Below are positions 9,665 to 18,270 of a DNA stretch of 64,000 bases, piece by piece (the stretch's first letter is position 1; each line of letters starts with the position of its first letter). This DNA comes from Micromonospora sp. CCTCC AA 2012012 (GTDB taxonomy: Bacteria > Actinomycetota > Actinomycetes > Mycobacteriales > Micromonosporaceae): assembly GCF_040499845.1 (NCBI RefSeq), contig NZ_CP159342.1, positions 2,170,001 through 2,234,000 of the forward strand, read 5' to 3'. The position numbers and the translations under genes were made by a program. Below the pieces are notes generated by a model. It did no database searches and was not told the origin of the DNA. It saw only the letters and a program-made list of their open reading frames with translations.

Positions 9665-10624
9665 TCAGCCGAGACCGCGGAGGCGCTCGGCAAGGGTGTC
9701 GCGGTAGAAGTCGATGAAACCGTCCGGATCGGGGCCGGCGTTCTGCAGCACCAGGTGGTCGAAGCCCGCGTCGACGTACTTCTGCACCGCCGCCACGTGG
9801 ACCTCCGGGTCGGGTCCGACCGCGAACTGTTGGCGGATGTCGTCCTCGGTGACGGTGCGGGAGGCGGCGTCGAAGTTGACCGGGTTCGGCAGCTCGCTCA
9901 TGACCTTCCACCCGGTCACCGCCCAGCGGCTGGTCTCCCACGCCGCCCGTACGGCCTGCTGCTCGTCGGCCGCCCACGCCACCGGCACCTCCGCGTAGCG
10001 CGGCCCGTCACCGCCGCCGCGCCGGTACGCCTCGACCAGGTCGGGCTTCGGCTCGGTGGCGAACAAGCCGTCGCCGTACTCGGCGGCGATGGCCGCGGAC
10101 ACCGGACCGCTGGCCGCGACGGCGATCACCGGCGGCTCGTCGGGCAGGTCGAACACCCGCGCGTCCTCCAACCGCAGGTGCTTTCCCTCGTACGATCGGT
10201 AGCCGCCCCGCCACAGCAGCCGGATGATCTCCAGCGCCTCCCGCAGCCGTTCGTGACGTCCTCGTACGCTCGGGAAACCCTGCCCGACGACGTGCTCGTT
10301 GAGCCGCTCCCCCGCGCCCACGCCGAGTGTGAAGCGCCCGTTCGAGACGATGGCCAGGGTGGCTGCGGCCTGCGCGATGATCGCCGGGTGGTAGCGCACG
10401 GTCGGGCAGGTCACCCCGGTAGCCAGGCCGATCCGCTCGGTCCGCGCGGCGATCGCGCCGAACACCGTCCAGGTGAACGACGAGTGCCCCTGCACGTCCA
10501 GCCAGGGGTGAAAGTGGTCGCTCATCTCGACGAAGTCGAAGCCGGCCTGCTCAGCCCGGACGGCCTGCTGGATCAGGTCGTGCGGCCCGAACCCCTCGCT
10601 GGACAGCTTGTAACCGATCTGCAT
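9665..10624 (-). CDS. F420-dependent LLM class oxidoreductase
   Basis: A 319-residue luciferase-like TIM-barrel enzyme beginning MQIGYKLSSEGFGPHDLIQ. The pattern EQAGFDFVEMSDHFHPW, GLATGVTCPTVRYHPA, GRFTLGVGAGERLNEH and GEKLR-like helix (LREALEIIRLLWRGG) is that of the G6PDH-like F420-binding branch of the family. F420 would be the hydride carrier; the substrate is unknown. Start: ATG at 10624 with GGGAAG upstream. It heads a two-gene operon with the zinc dehydrogenase 40 bp downstream, suggesting two successive redox steps or shared stress control (inference). Confidence 0.88.
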   Translation of the reverse strand: MQIGYKLSSEGFGPHDLIQQAVRAEQAGFDFVEMSDHFHPWLDVQGHSSFTWTVFGAIAARTERIGLATGVTCPTVRYHPAIIAQAAATLAIVSNGRFTLGVGAGERLNEHVVGQGFPSVRGRHERLREALEIIRLLWRGGYRSYEGKHLRLEDARVFDLPDEPPVIAVAASGPVSAAIAAEYGDGLFATEPKPDLVEAYRRGGGDGPRYAEVPVAWAADEQQAVRAAWETSRWAVTGWKVMSELPNPVNFDAASRTVTEDDIRQQFAVGPDPEVHVAAVQKYVDAGFDHLVLQNAGPDPDGFIDFYRDTLAERLRGLG

Positions 10625-11128
10625 GGCATCTTCCCGACACTGGCGGTGTGACCTTACTTGCCACTTTTCCACCCGGTCGGGGTGGAAACCGTCGGACTGG
10701 AGATATTTCCTGACCCGCCGCTCATCCGGGCCGGCAGAGGACGGCTCTGCCCTCGACCCCGATGGACGGCGCCATTGACCCCTCATCAAGCCTTTGACCG
10801 CGGTCCACCACCGGCCCTCGGCCACTCACGACCCAGTAGGGGCGAGCGCCGCACCCGTGCGCGACACCGGCCCGTGGCCGGGCTGCGGCGTGGCGTGCGG
10901 CGTCAGCGCTGACGCGTGCCGCGGTCGACCTCCCGGCCGGGATGCCTGCCCGCGCGGAAAGCAGGCTTCAGCCCTACCACCCCCGGGACGCGAGGTGCGA
11001 CTACCGGAGTGGGAAGGCCGGGGAGACCTGGCATCGAGTGCATGCGGGCGTATCTCGGCCCGGGGAACACGACCCGGATGAGCGCGTCACCTTCGAGTGG
11101 CGGCGGGCAGGCGTTGGCCCGCCCGGGG
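10625..11128. other. Intergenic region upstream of the F420 oxidoreductase
   Basis: About 504 bp. It must hold the promoter of the minus-strand F420 oxidoreductase operon and the 3' end of the metallophosphoesterase transcript. I see no gene, no strong palindrome and no convincing -10 box. Confidence 0.4.
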
Positions 11129-12304
11129 CTATCCCGCACGGAGGGTGAGCAGGGTGATCTCGCTCGGCGCGAAGATCCGGAACGGCGGACCCCAGAAACC
11201 GGTCCCCCGGCTCGTGTAGAGCTGGGTCCGGCCGTGCCGGCTGAGGCCCTGGACGACCGGCTGGTCGAGCCGGACCAGGTAGTGGAACGGCCACATCTGG
11301 CCGCCGTGGGTGTGCCCGGACAGCTGAAGGTCGACGCCGGCCTCCACCGCGTCGCCGATCTGCTTGGGTTGGTGCGCCAGCAGCAGCACGGGCAGCCGCG
11401 GGTCGGTGCCGGCGAGCGCCGCGGTGTGGTCGGCCCGGTGACCGGCGACGCCGGACGAGGCTGCCGTCACGTCGTCCACCCCGGCGACGACGAGTCGGGC
11501 GCCGTCCCGCTCCACCACGAGGTGCCGGTTGCGCAGCGGCTCCCAGCCGAGGGCCCGCATGTGCTCGACCCAGCCCTGCGCCTCGCCGTAGTACTCGTGG
11601 TTGCCCGTGACATAGACCCGGGCGAGCCGGGCCTGGACGGCACCGAGCGGCGCGGCCTGCGCACGGCGCTGGTCGACCGTGCCGTCGGCGATGTCGCCGG
11701 TGTGGCAGACGATGTCGGGGGCCAACCCGTTGACCACCTCGATGGTGCGGGCGGACCAGCGGGCCCGGTCGATCGGACCGTAGTGGGTGTCGGTCAGCAG
11801 CACCACCCGGACCCCGTCGAGGCCCGCACCCAGCCGGTCGACGGTCACCTCCACCCGCCGGACCCGGGGCACCCGCATCGCCTCGGCGTACCCCCAGACG
11901 GCCAGGACGACCGAGACGACCGCCGCGCCGACCGCCACCGCCCGGGACCGCACCGGATCGGCGACCCCCGCGGCGGCCAGCGGGAGCCGGGCCACGTTTC
12001 CGATCAGCGCCCAGACGAACAGGATCCAGACCAGGCCCAGGAGTGTGTCCCCCGCGCGGGCCGCCGCGTCCAGGCGCCGGCGGCCGTGTCCGAGATACAT
12101 CAGGGCGGGGAACGCGGCCAGCGCGACGACGAACACGCTCGTGCCGGCGGCCACCACCGGCGCCGGCCACCGCGCCGCCACCGTCAACGTCCACCACGGC
12201 AGGCCGAACAGCAACGCCAGGACCGCGACGAGCGTCGCCCCGGACATCAGCGGTCGCAGCGACCGCCGCGCCGGTCGCACCTGTACGGCATCGCCAGCAG
12301 CCAT
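11129..12304 (-). CDS. Membrane-bound metallophosphoesterase
   Basis: A 391-residue protein: four to five hydrophobic segments in the first 150 residues, then a calcineurin-like phosphoesterase domain. Metal-binding motifs are in order: LLTDTHYGP (DxH), HTGDIADG (GD), GNHEYYGE (GNHE), LLAHQPKQ (H) and SGHTHGGQMWP (GHTH). This is the YaeI/YkuE-like layout, whose members act on UDP-sugar lipid or phosphodiester substrates; the substrate here is unknown. Start: ATG at 12304 with GGGAGG upstream; the frame is open a further 19 codons without a better signal. Catalytic residues appear complete. Confidence 0.88.
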   Translation of the reverse strand: MAAGDAVQVRPARRSLRPLMSGATLVAVLALLFGLPWWTLTVAARWPAPVVAAGTSVFVVALAAFPALMYLGHGRRRLDAAARAGDTLLGLVWILFVWALIGNVARLPLAAAGVADPVRSRAVAVGAAVVSVVLAVWGYAEAMRVPRVRRVEVTVDRLGAGLDGVRVVLLTDTHYGPIDRARWSARTIEVVNGLAPDIVCHTGDIADGTVDQRRAQAAPLGAVQARLARVYVTGNHEYYGEAQGWVEHMRALGWEPLRNRHLVVERDGARLVVAGVDDVTAASSGVAGHRADHTAALAGTDPRLPVLLLAHQPKQIGDAVEAGVDLQLSGHTHGGQMWPFHYLVRLDQPVVQGLSRHGRTQLYTSRGTGFWGPPFRIFAPSEITLLTLRAG

Positions 12305-12403
12305 CGTCGTCCTCCCGTCGGGGTGCGTGCAGCATGACACGGTCCGGGGCGGATCGACCACGCCCGGAGGCCGGGACGGACCCGACCCGTTGACGATCGA
12401 TCC

Positions 12404-12982
12404 GTGCCCCGGCTCGAGTACGGTCGGCGGGTGGCGTACGACGTCCTGGCCGAGAGCCTGCGGCTGATCATGTCAGGGTTGCCGGACGGCCCCGTGCGGT
12501 TGAGTCGGCGCCGTCGTTTCGCGCCGGTCGCGGTGGACGTGGACGGCGATGTCGCCGCCACCCGGTTCCTACGCCGAGGCGTGGGCTGTTACTGGGACGA
12601 GACGCATCTGCTGGTCCTCGACAACCACGGGGCCTGGCGAACGCTCGGTGGCGGCGGATCGTCGGACGGCGAAGACCCCACTGCGGGGCAGTTCGAGCGG
12701 GCCCGGGACGACCTCGCGCCGTACCAGGTGGCGCTGAATGGGAGCGCCGGCGTCGTGCACGACGCCGATCCCCTGCTGCCGTGGGGCACGCGATGGGTGC
12801 ACGGGTCGGCCGTGCTCGTCGGCCATGGGGTCGCGGAACTGCATGTCAACGGCCGCCACCTACCCGTCCCGTACCACGGTCACCTGGTCGTGGTCTGGAG
12901 CTCTCGCCGGCCACCGACGATTACCGCACACGACGGCACCGGGCGCACGGTTGCCACCGCGACAGTGTCTCCTACGGAGTGA
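12404..12982 (+). CDS. Hypothetical protein
   Basis: A 192-residue protein I do not recognise. No signal peptide or membrane segment is seen. It is basic near the start (RLSRRRRF), then has a beta-like stretch (FAPVAVDVDGDVAATRFL), a central acidic glycine-rich segment (GGGGSSDGEDP), and a C-terminal beta-rich part with W-G-T-R-W and H-G-H-L-V-V-V-W. Third-position G/C and amino-acid balance support coding. The GTG start at 12404 has no strong ribosome site; GTG at 12431 is an alternative. It stands alone, divergent from the phosphoesterase. Confidence 0.6.
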   Translation: MPRLEYGRRVAYDVLAESLRLIMSGLPDGPVRLSRRRRFAPVAVDVDGDVAATRFLRRGVGCYWDETHLLVLDNHGAWRTLGGGGSSDGEDPTAGQFERARDDLAPYQVALNGSAGVVHDADPLLPWGTRWVHGSAVLVGHGVAELHVNGRHLPVPYHGHLVVVWSSRRPPTITAHDGTGRTVATATVSPTE

Positions 12983-13203
12983 TCGGCCGCCGGGGTACGC
13001 CCTGACACGTACGGACCGGACGTCCACGCACGGACATCGGACTCCGGCGATCCCTACGCCTGGCGGTGCTACCGCTGATCGCCGCACCGTTCCGCCAGTG
13101 ATGCCCGCTCCCCTGTCCGGGCTCGCTGTTACGTCTGGCGCGCCGCGAACGATGACAGTGGTATCGGCGCGCGCATGTCGGGGCCGGGGAGGGCAGGGAT
13201 GTC

Positions 13204-15000
13204 ATGGAGCTACGTGCCACGAAGAGTCGGGTGCCTCGTGGGGTGGCGCTCGCCGCGGCGACGCTGCTGGTGCTGGCGGTCGGCGGAGTGACTGCCGCCG
13301 AGGCGGCCACCCCGGGCGCCGGGACGGTGTCGTCGACCAGCCCGACGGCCGCCTGGACCGCCGGGCCGTTCGCGGTGCCCAACGCCACGGCGACGGCCGG
13401 AGCGCTGGCGTGCAACGCCGCCGCGCCCTGTGACGACTACGCGCTCACCGTCGACGTCCCGGCCGGCTACGACGCCGGCAACGACCTGAAGGTCAAGGTG
13501 AGCTGGGCCGACACCGCCGCCGACTTCGACGTCTACCTGTACGACAGCAGCGGCGCGGAGGTGGGCCAGGCGGCCTCGACGGCCGACCCGGAGACCCTGG
13601 TCGTGCCGCCGGTGGCCGGTCGGTACACGGTGCGGATCGTGCCGTTCGCCCCGCTGGGCGAGAGCTATTCGGCGACCGCCGAACTCGCGGCGAAGCCGGC
13701 CGCCCCGGCGCCCGGGCCGGTGGGTGCCGCCGCCTTCACCAACTATCCGGCGCCCGGGACGCTGCCGCGGGCGCACGACGCCGGAGAGCCGTCGATCGGG
13801 GTCAACTGGAAGACCGGCAAGGTCATGTACCAGGCGTACACCGACACGTACCGGGTCTCCTTCGACGACACGAAGTCCCCCGCCACGGCGGCGTGGGAGG
13901 ACAGGAGCGCGCACCTGCCCAAGTGCACGGCCAACGCCTCACTGGACCCGATCCTGTTCACCGACCACGACACGGGCCGCACGTTCGAGTCGCAACTGGC
14001 CGGCAAGACCTCGCTGATGTGCGTCACCGACGACGACGGCGAGACCTGGACCCCGTCGCAGGGCGGGGGCATCAACTCCGGGGTCGACCACCAGACCGTC
14101 GGCGGCGGCCGCTGGTCGCCCAACGGTGTCGGTGGCACCCCGCTCTATCCGAATGCCGTCTACTACTGCTCGCAGGACATCGCCGACGCGCTCTGCGCCA
14201 CCAGTCGCGACGGGGGGCTCACCTTCGGCCCGGCCGTGCCGATGTACACCCTGCTGGACTGCGGCGGCCTGCACGGGCACGTCAAGGTCTCCCCGAAGGA
14301 CGGCACGGTCTACGTACCCAACAAGGGCTGCGGCGGCAACCAGGCGGTCGCGGTCTCCGAGGACAACGGTCTGACCTGGCAGGTCCGCAAGGTGCCGACC
14401 AGCCTGCCGGCCGACACCGACCCGTCCGTGGGCATCGGCTCGGACGGCACGGTCTACTTCGGCTACCAGAACGCCGACGGCCACGCCCACGTCGCGGTCT
14501 CGCACGACAAGGGCCGCACCTGGGAGAGCGACCAGGATGTCGGCGCCGCCCTCGGCGTCAAGAATGTCGTCTTCCCGGCCGTCGTCGCCGGCGACCCCGA
14601 CCGGGCCGCGTTCGCCTTCCTCGGTACGACGACCGGCGGCAACTACCAGGACGCCACCACCTTCACCGGCGCGTGGCACCTGTACGTCACCGTCACCTAC
14701 GACGGCGGGCGCACCTGGTCGTTGACCGACGCGACGCCGAACGACGCGGTGCAGAAGGGTTCGATCTGCACCGGCGGCACCACCTGCGGCACCGACCGGA
14801 ACCTGCTCGACTTCATGGACGTCCAGCTCGACAAGCAGGGCCGTGTCCTCGTCGGGTACGCCGACGGATGCACCGGCGCCTGCGCCACCGGCGGCGCGCA
14901 GAACTTCGACGCGCTGGCCACCATCGCCCGGCAGAGCGGCGGGAAGTCGCTGTTCGCCGCCTCAGACCCGGTCATGACGGGGAAGGCGAAGAAGAAGTGA
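13204..15000 (+). CDS. Secreted sialidase-like BNR-repeat protein
   Basis: A 598-residue exported protein. The first 36 residues or so form a signal peptide ending near AEAATP. A pre-peptidase C-like beta domain follows (about 50-160: YALTVDVPAGYD ... VYLYDSSG). The main domain is a propeller with at least five Asp-boxes (SxDxGxTW): TDDDGETWTPS, SRDGGLTFGP, SEDNGLTWQV, SHDKGRTWES and TYDGGRTWSL. These belong to the exo-alpha-sialidase/BNR fold, but the arginine triad of true sialidases was not identified, so enzymatic activity is uncertain. It ends in a basic KAKKK. The stop overlaps the start of a lipoprotein gene (GTGA), so the two products are made together. Confidence 0.82.
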   Translation: MELRATKSRVPRGVALAAATLLVLAVGGVTAAEAATPGAGTVSSTSPTAAWTAGPFAVPNATATAGALACNAAAPCDDYALTVDVPAGYDAGNDLKVKVSWADTAADFDVYLYDSSGAEVGQAASTADPETLVVPPVAGRYTVRIVPFAPLGESYSATAELAAKPAAPAPGPVGAAAFTNYPAPGTLPRAHDAGEPSIGVNWKTGKVMYQAYTDTYRVSFDDTKSPATAAWEDRSAHLPKCTANASLDPILFTDHDTGRTFESQLAGKTSLMCVTDDDGETWTPSQGGGINSGVDHQTVGGGRWSPNGVGGTPLYPNAVYYCSQDIADALCATSRDGGLTFGPAVPMYTLLDCGGLHGHVKVSPKDGTVYVPNKGCGGNQAVAVSEDNGLTWQVRKVPTSLPADTDPSVGIGSDGTVYFGYQNADGHAHVAVSHDKGRTWESDQDVGAALGVKNVVFPAVVAGDPDRAAFAFLGTTTGGNYQDATTFTGAWHLYVTVTYDGGRTWSLTDATPNDAVQKGSICTGGTTCGTDRNLLDFMDVQLDKQGRVLVGYADGCTGACATGGAQNFDALATIARQSGGKSLFAASDPVMTGKAKKK

Positions 15001-15476
15001 TCCGCGTCCGAGCGGCTGCGCTCGTGCTGGCCGCCGCCGCAGCCCTCACCGGCTGCGGCGGCACCGCCGGGGATACGGACCTCGGCGATCCGGACGCGCC
15101 CGGCGCGGCGGCGCCCCGGGCCGAATCCCCGGCCGCCTCTCTCGTCTGCGCCGACGCGGCGACGGCCGTGCCGCGGCCCACCGCGCTCCCGCGCGAGGTT
15201 CCGCTGCCGTCCGACGCCGTGCTCACCGGCTCCGAGGAGCGGTCCGGCGGTCGCCTGGTGGTCACGGCGGTGACACCGGGTGACTTCCGCTCGACCCTCG
15301 CGTTCATGCAGCGGGCCTACCCGGCGGCCGGGCTGACCCTCAAGGAGGGTGAGGTCGAGGACCGCGACGCCGAGTCGAACTTCGCCGGCAAGGGCCTGAT
15401 CGGTCGCTGGACGCTGCGCGAGATACCGGACTGTGACGGCGACACCCTGGTCACCGTGCTCGTGGCGAGGCCCTGA
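14997..15476 (+). CDS. Small lipoprotein coupled to the sialidase-like gene
   Basis: A 159-residue lipoprotein. The GTG at 14997 overlaps the TGA of the upstream gene. It starts MIRVRAAALVLAAAAALTGC with a lipobox LTGC at residues 17-20, so the mature protein would be lipidated at Cys20. The linker is Ala/Pro-rich; the C-terminal 100 residues form a compact alpha/beta domain (AFMQRAYPAAGLTLKEGEVEDRDAE) with one late Cys. No family is recognised. Coupling suggests it works at the membrane with the secreted propeller protein, for example in binding or release of its ligand (inference). Confidence 0.78.
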   Translation: MIRVRAAALVLAAAAALTGCGGTAGDTDLGDPDAPGAAAPRAESPAASLVCADAATAVPRPTALPREVPLPSDAVLTGSEERSGGRLVVTAVTPGDFRSTLAFMQRAYPAAGLTLKEGEVEDRDAESNFAGKGLIGRWTLREIPDCDGDTLVTVLVARP

Positions 15477-15562
15477 CGGCGGATCGCTTCCTCTGGCTCG
15501 ACTCCGAATCAATGGCCGCTGTACGGCGATCGGGATGGGCGGGACCGGCACGGGATGCCCGC

Positions 15563-16171
15563 TCATGCGGTGGGGGCGTTGAGGACGCAGTCGACAGCCG
15601 TGTAGAGAGTGTCGGTTTCGGACTTCAGGATCGAGTCCTCGGCGGGCAGGGCGCGTTCGATGGAGAGCCCGTTGAGGACGGTGAGCAGGAACCTCACCCG
15701 GCGTGCGTGGTCTTCCCTGGGAAGCGCGCCTTCCTCAGCGAGAACCGTCAGCCAGTACTCGATACGGCGCCATCCTTCCCGCTCCAAGGCGAGATACGCC
15801 GCGCGCACCTCCTCGGTCGGTTCGGGTGCGATGAAGCTCTGGTGGACGTGTCCCCACGCCTCACGCGCCTGCTTCCCGACGCCGGCGGGGGCGAGCACGT
15901 GCCGGAGACAGGTGACCAGTCGATCCCGGGCGGGCAGGGATCGGTCGTGGATCGGGTCGTCCGGGAACATCTGGCCGTAGATTCTGGCGAGCACGGCGTC
16001 CTGCAGCGCGCGCTGGGTCGGAAAGTGGAACCTGAGCGAGCCCGTGCTCACCCCGGCTCGTGCCGCGACCGCACGCACGCTCAACCGCGCAGTCACATCC
16101 TCTGCGAGCATCGCCGCCGCAGCCGCGAGGACCCGTTCCCGTGAGCCGGTGCTGCTGTCGTCCCGTGTCAT
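15563..16171 (-). CDS. TetR/AcrR family transcriptional regulator
   Basis: A 202-residue regulator. The helix-turn-helix is at about residues 10-55: RERVLAAAAAMLAED, then VRAVAARAGVSTGSLRFHFPTQRAL. An all-helical ligand domain follows (LRHVLAPAGVGKQAREAW). Start: ATG at 16171 with AGGAGG upstream; the longer frame to 16201 would reach the operator. It is divergent from a two-gene membrane-protein/CPBP-protease unit, with two matching palindromes between them, so it most likely represses both directions. Confidence 0.9.
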   Translation of the reverse strand: MTRDDSSTGSRERVLAAAAAMLAEDVTARLSVRAVAARAGVSTGSLRFHFPTQRALQDAVLARIYGQMFPDDPIHDRSLPARDRLVTCLRHVLAPAGVGKQAREAWGHVHQSFIAPEPTEEVRAAYLALEREGWRRIEYWLTVLAEEGALPREDHARRVRFLLTVLNGLSIERALPAEDSILKSETDTLYTAVDCVLNAPTA

Positions 16172-16194
16172 CCGCCACCTCCTGACACATCGTA

Positions 16195-16236
16195 CTAGCA
16201 CGCTGTGCTAGCGTCGCCACTAGCACAGCGTGTTAG
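16195..16236. promoter_or_regulatory. Double TetR operator with opposite orientation
   Basis: Site 1 is CTAGCA-5-TGCTAG (16195-16211) with spacer CGCTG. Site 2 is CTAGCA-5-TGTTAG (16220-16236, one mismatch) with spacer CAGCG. Site 2 is thus the reverse complement of site 1, placed 25 bp away centre to centre. Both lie between the divergent starts at 16171 and 16270. Confidence 0.75.
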
Positions 16237-16269
16237 TAAGTAGCGACGATCGACGGCGAGCGAGGAAAC

Positions 16270-16920
16270 GTGATCGAGGACTGGCGGCAACGGCGGGCGG
16301 CCAAGCGCATCAAGAGCGGCGACGGGCGGGCACTGGCACCTTTCCGCTGGTGGCAGCTCCCCTTCCGCGCGCTGTTCCACCTCCCGCTGCCCCACGGGGA
16401 TGGCCGGCAGACGGTGTATGCCGTCGACATCCCACGCCGGACCGACCCGGACGGCGGCAAGGCGAGAGCGCACCTGTACGTCGACGGCGAACACCACGCC
16501 GAGTCCAAGCTCCCGGCAGCCTTCCCCGTCGCGGGTGGCACCATCGACGTGGCGGTCAGTGCATTCGGGCTCAAGCGCTGCCACTACGTCACCGCGGCCG
16601 GCGTGGAGCGCCGCCTCATTCCTGACCCGAAGTCCGCCGAAGGACGCCGTGCCCGCGTCACACGGGAGCACCCGACGCTGAGCCGCTCGATCAGTTTCCT
16701 CTCGGTGCTGATGCTCCTTGTCGGCGTGGGACTGAACCTGCTGCAACTCGCCGAACCGATCTCGAAGATCCCCCCGATCGCCGACAGCATCGGAGTTTTC
16801 GAATCGCCCGTTCGCCTCCCGATCTGGCTCAACTTCGCCCTCGCTGTGGGGGCCATGGTGGGGAGCACTGAGCGGGCACTCCGCCTGCGTTACAGCGCGC
16901 TCGACCACGCCGGGAAATAG
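16270..16920 (+). CDS. Membrane protein of the TetR/CPBP unit
   Basis: A 216-residue protein starting at GTG 16270 after GAGGA. The first 130 residues are soluble, with a beta-rich core that contains DIPRRTDPDGGKARAHLYVDG and FGLKRCHYVTAAGVERRL. Two membrane helices follow: ISFLSVLMLLVGVGLNLLQL (about 140-160) and PIWLNFALAVGAMVGST (about 185-202). I do not recognise the family. It is transcribed with the CPBP protease 21 bp downstream, so it may be the substrate, partner or anchor of that protease (inference). Confidence 0.75.
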   Translation: MIEDWRQRRAAKRIKSGDGRALAPFRWWQLPFRALFHLPLPHGDGRQTVYAVDIPRRTDPDGGKARAHLYVDGEHHAESKLPAAFPVAGGTIDVAVSAFGLKRCHYVTAAGVERRLIPDPKSAEGRRARVTREHPTLSRSISFLSVLMLLVGVGLNLLQLAEPISKIPPIADSIGVFESPVRLPIWLNFALAVGAMVGSTERALRLRYSALDHAGK

Positions 16921-16941
16921 CACTGTCCAGGGAAGGAAGCC

Positions 16942-17919
16942 ATGACCACTATCGACAAGCCGAACTCGCTACTCGTTTCGGGCGAGCCTCGCAATGGGCC
17001 GTCAGTTCCACCTGGGGTGGAGTACCACCGGGTACTCGCAGGCGACAAGCGCCGGATCGGTCGCGGCATTCTCGCAATCATCCTCCTGCTGGCAGGGCTC
17101 GTCGTCTTCCCGACGGTCATCGGCAGAGCGGTCGCGCTCATCGACCTACAGATGGGCAACACCCCGCCAATCCTGGGCGGCACCGACTACACGCCGCTCT
17201 ACCATGCCAGTTCGCTCTTCTCCCTCGGCCTGCTCATTCCGTGGAGCATGCTCATCCAGCGGTGGCTCTACGGCGTGCCCGGCGCGTCCCTGCACTCCGT
17301 GACGTCGCGGTTCCGCTTCGACCTGCTCGGCAAGTCGCTTCTCATATTCGGTCCCGCCTGGCTGGTGGTCAACGCTCTCGGAGCTCTCGCGCCCGTCGAG
17401 GAGGTCCCGTGGTCGCAGACCGACCTCATCGCCTTCTTCCTCGCCACGATCCTCCTCACCCCGCTCCAGTCGGCGGGCGAGGAATACGGCGTACGTGGGC
17501 TGATCTTCCGCGTGATCGGAAGCTGGACCCGCAGCTCACGGGCGGGACTGGTCGCCGGGGTGCTCGTCTCGAGCGTGCTGTTCACGGCCGTTCACGGCGC
17601 GACGGATCCGTACATCATCGTCTGGTACTTCGTGCTCTGGACCGGACTGGCCATCATCACCTGGCGCACGGGCGGACTTGAAATCGCGGTCATGCTTCAC
17701 GCCGTGCTCAACACGTTCTCCTTCATCCTTGCCACATCGCTACGGGTGGACCTCGGTAGCGCGTTGCAGGACCGTTCCGCCGGGGTCGGCACGCCGTACC
17801 AGCTCGTCCCTGCCTTCACCGTCATCGTCATCACCGCAATCATCTGGTGGCGCACCCGAAAGACAGGACCAGCACTCACCGCGGGCCATAGTCACGCACC
17901 GCGTCACACTCGGCCGTAA
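16942..17919 (+). CDS. CPBP family intramembrane metalloprotease
   Basis: A 325-residue membrane protein with about eight hydrophobic segments. The family signature is present: motif 1 EEYGVR (E-E-x3-R) near residue 177, motif 2 FTAVHGATD with the metal-ligand His near 215, and motif 3 MLHAVLNTF near 250. These are the conserved Glu/His/Asn residues of CAAX-protease/bacteriocin-processing (ABI) proteases. Many bacterial members act in bacteriocin immunity or maturation; the substrate here is unknown. ATG at 16942 follows GGAAGGAAG. It shares the unit with the 16270 gene under TetR control. A second CPBP protein is at 20756. Confidence 0.88.
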   Translation: MTTIDKPNSLLVSGEPRNGPSVPPGVEYHRVLAGDKRRIGRGILAIILLLAGLVVFPTVIGRAVALIDLQMGNTPPILGGTDYTPLYHASSLFSLGLLIPWSMLIQRWLYGVPGASLHSVTSRFRFDLLGKSLLIFGPAWLVVNALGALAPVEEVPWSQTDLIAFFLATILLTPLQSAGEEYGVRGLIFRVIGSWTRSSRAGLVAGVLVSSVLFTAVHGATDPYIIVWYFVLWTGLAIITWRTGGLEIAVMLHAVLNTFSFILATSLRVDLGSALQDRSAGVGTPYQLVPAFTVIVITAIIWWRTRKTGPALTAGHSHAPRHTRP

Positions 17920-18270
17920 GGTGACGTCACCGACAGATCTTTTCGAGGGCTGCCGTGTCCGCCGCCGACATTCGAAGAAGAATGTGACGTCATCGCTCCC
18001 TGGCTACATCCAGCCAAGCGCCGGGCAGCGCAATGCACATCGACCCTGCACGGCTCACCACCTCTCCGCTGATCCTCAGCGGGCGACCACCGCGATGCCC
18101 CGCTGCGACCACACCACGGGAGCACCACCATGCTGGGCAGGGTGGAGCGGCCGGAGCCAGCCTCAGCCTCGGAGCCGCCGCGGAGCGGACCCCGCTCCGC
18201 GGCGAACACGGCTGGCGGTGCGCGACCCGGCCGCCGGTTCACCGCCATTCGACAATGATGGATTGAGAGC
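17920..18270. promoter_or_regulatory. Intergenic region with two GTGACGTCA boxes
   Basis: About 350 bp with no gene. GGTGACGTCACC (17920-17931) is a perfect 12-bp palindrome directly after the protease stop. A second GTGACGTCA occurs at 17984-17992. The shared octamer TGACGTCA could be a regulator site for the SGNH hydrolase downstream; nothing else stands out. Confidence 0.4.

Noticed and set aside
10916..12337. Long plus-strand frame opposite the phosphoesterase
   Set aside because: Pro/Arg/His-rich, no motifs, while the minus strand carries all five metallophosphoesterase motifs.
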